Below the pieces are notes generated by a model, which searched no databases, had not been told where the DNA came from, and worked only from the letters and a program-made list of their open reading frames with translations. Shown here in pieces: positions 1-6,112 of a stretch of 23,902 bases of DNA. This DNA comes from JBQKLI01 sp012798975 (GTDB lineage: Bacteria > Bacillota > Clostridia > Tissierellales > Peptoniphilaceae). Position 1 is the first letter of the stretch. Each line of letters starts with the position of its first letter. A program made the translations under genes and the position numbers. The stretch spans positions 1-23,902 of the forward strand of contig NZ_JBQKLI010000024.1 in NCBI RefSeq assembly GCF_052116305.1, written 5' to 3'.

Positions 1-1
1 T

Positions 2-79
2 CTGCAAGAAAATGATGAGTTTAGATCTTACTATCAAATTCCTGCAAATGAACCTCTAGAATTAGTTGAAATATTGTAA
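2..79 (+). CDS. 3' end of an unidentified gene
   Basis: Frame 2 is open from the window edge and ends at TAA 77-79, giving 25 residues that finish in PANEPLELVEIL. The start and most of the protein lie outside the window. I do not recognise a family from this tail. The gene converges with the methionine operon that ends at 140. It is short enough that the open frame could be chance, but no other frame offers a better ending. Confidence 0.4.
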   Translation: MQENDEFRSYYQIPANEPLELVEIL

Positions 80-88
80 AAGAAATCC

Positions 89-139
89 GTCAACTACCTT
101 GACACCCATCGTCTATCACTCTTCCACTCTTCACTCTTT
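89..139 (-). repeat. Purine-tract plus hairpin repeat, copy A
   Basis: Read on the minus strand, just after the stop codon at 140, there is a purine-rich tract with repeated GAGTG units (GAGTGAAGAGTGGAAGAGTG). It ends in a small hairpin (stem 89-93 with 99-103, GTCAA/TTGAC) followed by a T-rich run on the minus strand. It matches in sequence style and position the copies at 5633, 13300 and 23331. The hairpin may serve as a weak terminator of the methionine operon. Confidence 0.5.
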
Positions 140-1906
140 TTAATCTCTATTCTTTCTTTTCTTTATTATTTCCCCTATAATATCAACTCTATTAAAAGGT
201 GTGATCAAGTAGAATCCGTCGATAGAGTCTTCTATTTTTTCCATAAACTCTAAGGAGAGGCTTACGGCTCTTTTTGAGGCTTCTTCTTTTGAAAGGGTTT
301 TGTATTCTTCGATGATATAATCATCTACGGTGATTCCGGAGATTTCTTCGTCCATAAATACAGCATTTCTATGGCTTACGATGGGCATAATACCGCCCAT
401 AATTTTTCCGTCTAGATAGTTTTTGGCAATCTTGATGTTTTCTACTGCTTGTTCCGAGAGACAAGGCTGTGTAAAGAACATATTTGCTCCGTGGGCTTCT
501 TTTTTCATAGCTCTTTTAAGCTCTAGTCTGAAGTTTGGGGAGTTGATATTTAAGGCTCCTGCCACATTCATTTTGTTGGTGAAAAGATCTTGATTTAATT
601 CGTCGATATATTTTGTCAAAAGGGCGGAGTTGAAGTTGAAGACAGACTTGATTTCGTCTTTTTCTGCTGTAGGAATCGGATCTCCCGTAACAATGATCAG
701 GTTTAAGATATCTTCCACATTCAGTCCTAGTAAGAGTGCTTTCGTAGCGTTCAGGTTTCGGTCTCTGCAGGTAAGGTGGACGATGGGATCGATGCCGATT
801 TCATTTTTCACTTTATAAGCCATTAGCGAACTGTCGACTCTCGCTCTTCCTACAGGGCAGTCGGCGATAGTGATAGCATCAGCGCCTCCTTCTTTTAACT
901 TCTTAACATTTTTCATATATTCGGATATTTCGATAGAAGCAGGAGGGTCGTATTCTACGCAGATGATTTTTTCGCCGCTGTTGATTTTCTTTAGGATCAT
1001 ATTATCCGCTACGTCGGACTTTAAGCGTTCGGATGGTTTTTTGCTGGTAATCCGAACTTCTTGGGTTTGTCTGCTTTCCACAGTAGTGCTCAGTCTCGAA
1101 ATATATTCCGGTGTCGTTCCGCAGCAGCCTCCAAGGATAGTAAAACCATAATCCATAAAATCCGCCACGGTATTTCCAAAATAGGAAGGGCTGTTGCTGT
1201 AATAAGTTCTGTTGTTGATCACAGAAGGGTACCCGGCATTCGGGCTGATAAACATGGTTTTCGCAGGCAGTTTAATGGACTTGATATATTCCAAAAGGTG
1301 AAAAGGTCCAGCGATACAGTTAAGACCTGTGGCATCTACGCTTTCTAATGCGTTCATGTTTTCGAGAAGTGTTATTCCACGGTCTCCAGAGCGTGTAAAG
1401 CCGTCGGGATTGATGGCGAAGGAAGTGATAATATAACTGTCCGGCACTTGTGATTTTATATATTCTGTAAGCTCTTTTAAATAAAGATCTCTTGAAAATG
1501 TTTCGAAGAGAAAATATTTTAATCCCTTAGCTATAAAAAGATCTATAATCTTTTTATATTCTTCCAAGATCCCGTCTTCTGCATTTTCTACAATGGGTCC
1601 GATATCAGCGAAAATATAGGCATCTTGTCCTTCTACAGCTTCCATAGCGATGTCGCAGCCGGAGTTTATGATTTGTTCTAAGGTATCATCATTGCAGTTT
1701 AGATATCTTTTATTCGCACCGAAGGTGTTTGTTTTGATTCCTTTGCAGCCGGACTGCAGATATTCTTTGTGAATGGAAAGGACGGTATCTTTGTCGAAGA
1801 TGTTTCCCATTTCACAAGCGGGCAAGGCCAGCTTTGACTTTGTTCTATAATAAGTTCCCATGGCTCCGTCAAAAACAATGGGAAAGTCTAATTCAAATTT
1901 ATTCAA
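140..1906 (-). CDS. yitJ: Bifunctional homocysteine S-methyltransferase / methylenetetrahydrofolate reductase (YitJ-like)
   Basis: A 588-residue two-domain protein. Residues 1 to about 280 are a homocysteine S-methyltransferase barrel, with the zinc ligands visible as Cys197 (GLNCIAGP) and Cys261-Cys262 (GGCCGTTPEY). Residues about 300-588 are a MetF-type 5,10-methylenetetrahydrofolate reductase, beginning near the VEYDPP motif, which would use FAD to make 5-methyl-THF. The size and domain order match the Bacillus YitJ family. It is the last gene of the methionine operon, 9 bases after the metH stop, so the two are probably co-translated. The role inferred is to supply methyl-THF to MetH. Whether the N-terminal domain also methylates homocysteine, and from which donor, cannot be read from sequence. 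MetH next door has a related domain, so the operon encodes two. Confidence 0.93.
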   Translation of the reverse strand: MNKFELDFPIVFDGAMGTYYRTKSKLALPACEMGNIFDKDTVLSIHKEYLQSGCKGIKTNTFGANKRYLNCNDDTLEQIINSGCDIAMEAVEGQDAYIFADIGPIVENAEDGILEEYKKIIDLFIAKGLKYFLFETFSRDLYLKELTEYIKSQVPDSYIITSFAINPDGFTRSGDRGITLLENMNALESVDATGLNCIAGPFHLLEYIKSIKLPAKTMFISPNAGYPSVINNRTYYSNSPSYFGNTVADFMDYGFTILGGCCGTTPEYISRLSTTVESRQTQEVRITSKKPSERLKSDVADNMILKKINSGEKIICVEYDPPASIEISEYMKNVKKLKEGGADAITIADCPVGRARVDSSLMAYKVKNEIGIDPIVHLTCRDRNLNATKALLLGLNVEDILNLIIVTGDPIPTAEKDEIKSVFNFNSALLTKYIDELNQDLFTNKMNVAGALNINSPNFRLELKRAMKKEAHGANMFFTQPCLSEQAVENIKIAKNYLDGKIMGGIMPIVSHRNAVFMDEEISGITVDDYIIEEYKTLSKEEASKRAVSLSLEFMEKIEDSIDGFYLITPFNRVDIIGEIIKKRKNRD

Positions 1907-1915
1907 CGATTTCTC

Positions 1916-4276
1916 CTATTCTTTAAATACATCTCGTGCCGCCATAACGCTGGCATTAGCATCTTTGCAATAGTATTCCGCTCCGATTTTCATCGCATAG
2001 TCTTCTGTTAATACAGCTCCTCCAACCATAATTTTGCAAGGATGGCCTGTTTTGCGGATGGCGTTTATCGTTTCTTCCATAGAGACTAAGGTTGTCGTCA
2101 TAAGGGCGCTTAGTCCTACCAGTTCTACTTTGTTTTCAACAACGGCATCCACTACGGTTTGAACCGGTACATCTCTGCCTAAGTCGATCATGTTGTAGCC
2201 GTAGTTTTCAAGAATGACTTTTACGATATTTTTTCCGATATCATGGATATCTCCTTTTACAGTCGCTACGACAATAGTACCCTTTGAAATGCTGGCATCG
2301 CCTTTTTCAGCGATAACTCCTTTTATGACTTCAAAAGCTTCTTGGGATGCAGTTGCGGCTTTTATCAGCTGAGGAAGGAAGATCACGCCTTTTTCGTAAT
2401 TTTTGCCGACTTCGTCTAGTGCCGGGATAAGAAGAGTATCTATGATTTCGATTTCGGATTTTGTTTCTAAAAGTTCTAGTGTCATCGCTTTGACATCGTC
2501 TTTTAATCCTTTTGCGATGGCTTCACCGATCGTCATTTTAGCGCCGGCTGCTTTTTTCTTTTCTTCTTTCGGTCCCTGATCGATAAAGCGGGCGATATAG
2601 TCTTCGGAGTCGATATCGTTTAGATTCAGTACTCGGAAGGCTGCTATGGCATCCATCATAATATCTTTGTTCGGATTGATAATCGGAAGATCAAGTCCCG
2701 CCTGCATCGCTTGAACTAAGAAGTTTTCATTGATCAGTTCTCTGTTGGGAAGACCGAAGGAAATATTTGAAACGCCTAGAACAAGTTTAAGACCCAGTTT
2801 TTCTTTTACAAGGCGCATGGCTTTTAAGGTTTCTCTGGCAGAGCTTTGTTCTGCTGAAACGGTTAAGGTTAAACAGTCGATAAAGACATCTTCTTTGGGA
2901 ATGCCGTATTTTTCTGCTTCCTTGAGGATCTTTTCAGCGATAGCAAAACGTCCTTCACCCGTAGCGGGGATTCCGTTTTCGTCTAAGGTAAGACCCACTA
3001 CACAAGCTCCGTATTTTTTCACGAAAGGCAGGATGCTGTCCATAGACTCCTGTTCTCCGTTGACAGAGTTTAAAATCGGTTTTCCGTTATAGATTCGAAG
3101 TCCGGATTCGATGGCGCCTCTGTTGGAACTGTCTATTTGAAGAGGGACATCTACCACAGACTGAAGGGCTTTTACCGTTTTAATCATAAAAGAAGGTTCG
3201 TCGATCTCGGGAAGTCCTACGTTTACATCGAGAATTGGCGCTCCCGCATCTACCTGTTCTACAGCCTGACCGATGATATAGTCCATTTCGTTGTTGATAA
3301 GGGCTTGTTTGAATCGTTTCTTTCCGGTAGGGTTGATTCTTTCGCCGATAACACGAACGTCGTTGATCGGTACAAACTGAGTAGGTGTACAGACTGCAGC
3401 TTGCAGAACAGGGATCTCTCTTTTTAATGAAGTGCCTTCCACTTCGGCGATCATTTCTTTGATATATTCCGGTGTAGTTCCGCAGCAGCCTCCAAGGATT
3501 TGAACGCCCAGTTCTGCAATTTTCTTCATGGCAATGGCGAAGTCTTTTGGTCCTAAAAGATATTCGTTTGTTACAGGATCCGGAAGACCGGCATTCGCTT
3601 TTACAATCAAAGGAAGTCTTGTATTTTTTGATAATCGTTCAATAATCGGATACAGCTCGATAGGGCCTAGGGAACAGTTTACTCCGATGGCATCTGCTCC
3701 AAGCCCTTCTACAGTTCGTCCGAAGGACTCGATAGAACAGCCCGTAAAGGTTCTTTGATTCTCTTCGAAGGACATCGTTACAAATAATGGAAGGTCGCAG
3801 TTTTCTTTTACAGCTAAAATAGCCGCTTTTACTTCATAAAGATCTGTCATTGTTTCGAGAACGACAAGATCCGCAAGGTCCTTTCCTGCAAGAACCTGTT
3901 CTTTTATAATATCGTAAGCTTCTTCGAAACTTAAAACTCCGCTAGGCTCCATCATTTCGCCGATAGGACCGATATCAAGAGCGACTTTTGCAGAAGTTCC
4001 TTCAGCTGCTTTCTTCGCATTTTTTAAGGCAGCCTGAATCATTTCTTCGATAGAATAACCTGCATCGCTCATTTTGTGGCGGTTGCAGCCGAAGGTGTTG
4101 GAATAGACGATATCGCTTCCCATTTCGATAAAAGTACGATGAATTTTTACGATCTCTTCAGGTTCAGTGATATTTAATACTTCAGGCTTTTCGCCAAGCT
4201 GAAGGAGGGACTGCTGTAATGTCGTTCCCATTCCTCCGTCAAGATAATAGAATTTGTTTTCTAAATTAATTGCCAC
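1916..4276 (-). CDS. metH: Cobalamin-dependent methionine synthase, short form lacking the activation domain
   Basis: Transfers the methyl group of methyl-THF to homocysteine through cobalamin. The chosen GTG start at 4276 has an AGGAG site 7 bases upstream and gives 786 residues; the longer open frame up to 4366 has no such site and would overlap the upstream gene by 100 bases. Domains in order: homocysteine-binding barrel, about 1-290, with zinc ligands Cys201, Cys264 and Cys265 (GGCCGTTPEY); pterin-binding barrel, about 305-560 (GERINPTG, then DVNVG); cobalamin cap and Rossmann domain, about 600-786, with DIHDIG carrying the cobalt-binding His678. E. coli MetH is about 1,230 residues; the missing part is the AdoMet-binding activation domain, which is encoded just upstream as a separate protein. 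The start overlaps the end of that gene by 11 bases, which suggests coupled translation. Confidence 0.95.
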   Translation of the reverse strand: MAINLENKFYYLDGGMGTTLQQSLLQLGEKPEVLNITEPEEIVKIHRTFIEMGSDIVYSNTFGCNRHKMSDAGYSIEEMIQAALKNAKKAAEGTSAKVALDIGPIGEMMEPSGVLSFEEAYDIIKEQVLAGKDLADLVVLETMTDLYEVKAAILAVKENCDLPLFVTMSFEENQRTFTGCSIESFGRTVEGLGADAIGVNCSLGPIELYPIIERLSKNTRLPLIVKANAGLPDPVTNEYLLGPKDFAIAMKKIAELGVQILGGCCGTTPEYIKEMIAEVEGTSLKREIPVLQAAVCTPTQFVPINDVRVIGERINPTGKKRFKQALINNEMDYIIGQAVEQVDAGAPILDVNVGLPEIDEPSFMIKTVKALQSVVDVPLQIDSSNRGAIESGLRIYNGKPILNSVNGEQESMDSILPFVKKYGACVVGLTLDENGIPATGEGRFAIAEKILKEAEKYGIPKEDVFIDCLTLTVSAEQSSARETLKAMRLVKEKLGLKLVLGVSNISFGLPNRELINENFLVQAMQAGLDLPIINPNKDIMMDAIAAFRVLNLNDIDSEDYIARFIDQGPKEEKKKAAGAKMTIGEAIAKGLKDDVKAMTLELLETKSEIEIIDTLLIPALDEVGKNYEKGVIFLPQLIKAATASQEAFEVIKGVIAEKGDASISKGTIVVATVKGDIHDIGKNIVKVILENYGYNMIDLGRDVPVQTVVDAVVENKVELVGLSALMTTTLVSMEETINAIRKTGHPCKIMVGGAVLTEDYAMKIGAEYYCKDANASVMAARDVFKE

Positions 4277-4937
4277 AATGTTCTCCTGCCTTTCTATAAA
4301 TACAATCTTTAAACATTCTGCAGTTTTCACAGCCTGCAGATCTTTTTTTCTGAGGTTTGTCTGCAATGCCGATAATCGCTGTCACAGACTTTCTAGGGAT
4401 CATAAGATCCGTTGAGGATAGATTCACTCCTATATTTTTTGATAAGTTTAAGATTTTGCTAAAGTCTCTCTGAAAGGATAAAGGCATATCGCCATATCCT
4501 GGAGAAAAGCGGTCAGTCAGATAAAAGCCTTTTTTACGGTATTCAACAATAAGGTCTTTATTAATCTCATTGCAGACAGCTTCTATCGCTGCACTGGCGC
4601 AGCTGTCTAAGACGATGGATTTTGAAAGATCTCTAAACTCTGTCATATGAATAAGCCGATCGATGGAAAGGCCTAAGGTAGCGCCCATTAAGATAACGCT
4701 TTTACAGTCTTTTAACAGGACTTTAATATCTTCGCCTGGAAGGGTAAAGTTTGTTCCTTTGAGTGCTGTTCCCTCTAATTCGAAGACAGAATAGGTGTAT
4801 TTTGCAGTGGATTTTTCGCTTACTTCATCAAGGGAAGCGTCAATCAACGCATCAATTTCCGGAGGGATTTCCGACCCTTGATAGTTAAGATATTTTAAGA
4901 CTTCGTTTCGGTTTATATTTTTTACTTCTATATTCAT
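4266..4937 (-). CDS. Stand-alone methionine synthase activation domain protein
   Basis: A 223-residue protein resembling the C-terminal AdoMet-binding activation domain of MetH, with the characteristic SPGYGDMPLSFQ segment near residues 165-176. In the full-length enzyme this domain reductively methylates cob(II)alamin that has become inactive. Separate versions are known in Thermotoga and many Clostridia, where MetH is short, as here. The last 25 residues add a cysteine cluster, CX2CX5CX8C, which would suit a metal or Fe-S site; this is inference. It is the first gene of the operon, with the site GAGGT upstream of its ATG and an extended -10 promoter close by. The 3' end overlaps the metH GTG start by 11 bases. 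Confidence 0.85.
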   Translation of the reverse strand: MNIEVKNINRNEVLKYLNYQGSEIPPEIDALIDASLDEVSEKSTAKYTYSVFELEGTALKGTNFTLPGEDIKVLLKDCKSVILMGATLGLSIDRLIHMTEFRDLSKSIVLDSCASAAIEAVCNEINKDLIVEYRKKGFYLTDRFSPGYGDMPLSFQRDFSKILNLSKNIGVNLSSTDLMIPRKSVTAIIGIADKPQKKRSAGCENCRMFKDCIYRKAGEHCGN

Positions 4938-4962
4938 AGTCTACCTCTATTGTTTACATATT

Positions 4963-4971
4963 ATTATATCA
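4963..4971 (-). promoter_or_regulatory. Extended -10 promoter of the methionine operon
   Basis: The minus strand reads TGATATAAT, an extended -10 (TGn-TATAAT), with no good -35. Transcription would start near 4956, leaving a leader of only about 20 nt. That leaves no room for a SAM or cobalamin riboswitch, so RNA-level control of this operon is not visible. Confidence 0.55.
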
Positions 4972-5089
4972 CAGTGCTTGATTAAAGCCTCACCTATAAA
5001 AGAAATAGGAGAAGTCTTCAATTAATTATAGATGAATAGTCTAGAAAATTAAAGTATCTTGGGTATATAAAATAGCGAGGAGGGATTCT

Positions 5090-5599
5090 ATGAAAATTGG
5101 ATTTATAAGCGACACTCATGGAGATTATGATCAAACGCTAAAAGCGCTTGAGGTTTTGAAAGACTGCGACAAGGTCTATCATTTAGGAGACGTATTATAT
5201 CACGGTCCTAGAAACGACCTGCCGAAAGGATATAATCCGAAAAAACTGGCAGAAGTGTTAAAGGGGCTTGATTATATCACATATATTAAAGGAAACTGCG
5301 ACAGCGATGTAGATGAAATGGTTATGGAGAAGGATCTTCAACAGAAAAAACGAGTAGAAAATATAGATGGAAAACTATTTTTAATGGTCCACGGCTATGA
5401 AGAAACTCTAGAAGATAGAATAAAAGAAGCAAAAGAACTGGGAGCAGAGGCGATTGTCACAGGTCATACCCATATAAAAGTATTAGAAGAAAAAGAGGGC
5501 ATTACCCTTTTAAACCCGGGAAGCCCTTCCATTCCAAAGGACGGCTCAGCCTCTGTCGCTACCTATGAAGATGGAGTGTTTAAGCTTGTGGAGATTTAG
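5090..5599 (+). CDS. YfcE/MJ0936-type metallophosphoesterase
   Basis: A 169-residue calcineurin-like phosphoesterase of the YfcE/MJ0936 family, of normal length for that family. Metal-binding motifs are seen in order: FISDTHGD (residues 5-12), HLGDVLYHG, IKGNCDSD, MVHGYEE and VTGHTHI. The family hydrolyses phosphodiesters or phosphomonoesters in vitro with Mn2+; the physiological substrate is generally unknown. The ATG has a strong GAGGAGG site 6 bases upstream. It is divergent from the methionine operon and appears to be transcribed alone. The stop codon is followed at once by two kinds of dispersed repeat. Confidence 0.88.
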   Translation: MKIGFISDTHGDYDQTLKALEVLKDCDKVYHLGDVLYHGPRNDLPKGYNPKKLAEVLKGLDYITYIKGNCDSDVDEMVMEKDLQQKKRVENIDGKLFLMVHGYEETLEDRIKEAKELGAEAIVTGHTHIKVLEEKEGITLLNPGSPSIPKDGSASVATYEDGVFKLVEI

Positions 5600-5600
5600 C

Positions 5601-5633
5601 TTAGGCGTGCTGCCTTCGTCACACAGGCCCTAA
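5601..5633 (+). repeat. GC-rich CCTAGG-family repeat, short copy
   Basis: It starts one base after the stop codon of the phosphoesterase gene. It reads TTAGGCGTGCTGCC, a loop, then GGCCCTAA, so TTAGG/CCTAA and GCC/GGC can pair. The same order of motifs (YAGGC-RG-TGCC-loop-GGCC-CTA) is present in the longer copies at 6061-6111 and 19994-20223. GC content is clearly above that of the surrounding DNA. Confidence 0.55.
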
Positions 5634-5706
5634 AAGAAAGAGTGAGAGAGTGGAAGAGTGAAAGAGTGGAGTTGTGGTAGGAAAATGAAAAGTGCGTTCA
5701 TTTTTC
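5633..5706 (+). repeat. Purine-tract plus hairpin repeat, copy B
   Basis: Purine-rich tract of GAGTG/GAGAGTGG units (5633-5680) followed by the inverted repeat GAAAATGAA (5681-5689) and TTCATTTTTC (5697-5706). The hairpin half is nearly the same as the inverted copy at 23451-23477. It lies downstream of the phosphoesterase gene in the sense direction, like the other sense copies. The rest of the gap up to 5862 is low-complexity purine- and then pyrimidine-rich DNA, including an AT-only hairpin at 5777-5796. Confidence 0.55.
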
Positions 5707-5862
5707 TGTGTAAGATAGAAGGCGGATTTTTTGAAGGAGAGAGGGAAGAGAGGGATTGGAAGAGTAAGATAAAAAAAGAAATAAGTTTTTATTTCTTCTG
5801 CAATTTCTCTTTTTTCTTTTTCACTCCAAAGATATAATATTCTCTGCCTTGGGGCTAGTAGA

Positions 5863-5970
5863 ATGTTTGCTTTAGAGAAAGGACTGGGTCCGATATATGC
5901 ATTGATCGGGAAGCTAGGGTTTTTTATTGCATTCTTTTATGTAATAAAGAACTTAAAGGGCAAACACTAA
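5863..5970 (+). CDS. Possible 35-residue single-span membrane peptide
   Basis: ATG 5863 to TAA 5968-5970. The peptide has a short N-terminal part (MFALEKGLG), a hydrophobic stretch of about 20 residues rich in Phe, Ile and Leu, and a basic end (KNLKGKH), as in small positive-inside membrane peptides. A GGGG ribosome-site candidate lies 8 bases upstream. A TATAAT lies at 5833-5838, which gives an ~18-nt leader similar to other genes here. A good terminator follows at 6000. I know no family for it. Chance remains possible because the frame is short. Confidence 0.35.
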   Translation: MFALEKGLGPIYALIGKLGFFIAFFYVIKNLKGKH

Positions 5971-5999
5971 AAAAATATGTAATTATTTATATTAAAAAA

Positions 6000-6041
6000 G
6001 AGACGAATGCTATAAGTGTTTCGTCTCCTTTTTTGTTTTTT
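6000..6041. terminator. Bidirectional intrinsic terminator
   Basis: Stem GAGACGAA (6000-6007) and TTCGTCTC (6020-6027), 8 bp with a 12-base loop, is followed by a long T run on the plus strand (6029-6041) and preceded by an A run that gives a T run on the minus strand. It can end the ABC exporter operon on the minus strand and any transcript of the small ORF at 5863 on the plus strand. Confidence 0.75.
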
Positions 6042-6060
6042 CAATCTGTATTTTTATCTT

Positions 6061-6111
6061 GTCGCCTAGGTGCCGTTAGTCAGCCTGCCTAGTAACTAGG
6101 TTGCAAAGCAG
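6061..6111 (-). repeat. GC-rich CCTAGG-family repeat, medium copy
   Basis: Directly after the stop codon of the exporter gene that ends at 6113. On the minus strand it reads TGC-TTT-GCA, then CCTAG-TTA-CTAGG, then CAGGCTGACTAACGGCA and CCTAGGCGA. Each of the first two blocks is a perfect small hairpin. The CTAGGCAGG and CCTAGGC blocks are shared with the copies at 19994-20223. Confidence 0.6.
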
Positions 6112-6112
6112 A

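Noticed and set aside
2730..3092. A 120-codon plus-strand open frame opposite metH
   Set aside because: It lies wholly inside the antisense strand of a clear metH frame, has no ribosome site and gives a low-complexity Ser/Phe-rich peptide; it follows from metH codon use.
4938..5089. A SAM (S-box) or cobalamin riboswitch before the methionine operon
   Set aside because: The promoter -10 lies at 4963-4968, so the leader is only about 20 nt, and none of the conserved riboswitch cores is present on either strand.
5633..5680. A CRISPR or tandem-repeat array in the GAGTG-rich tract
   Set aside because: The units are 6-12 bases, irregular and without spacers of constant length; this is a low-complexity purine tract.
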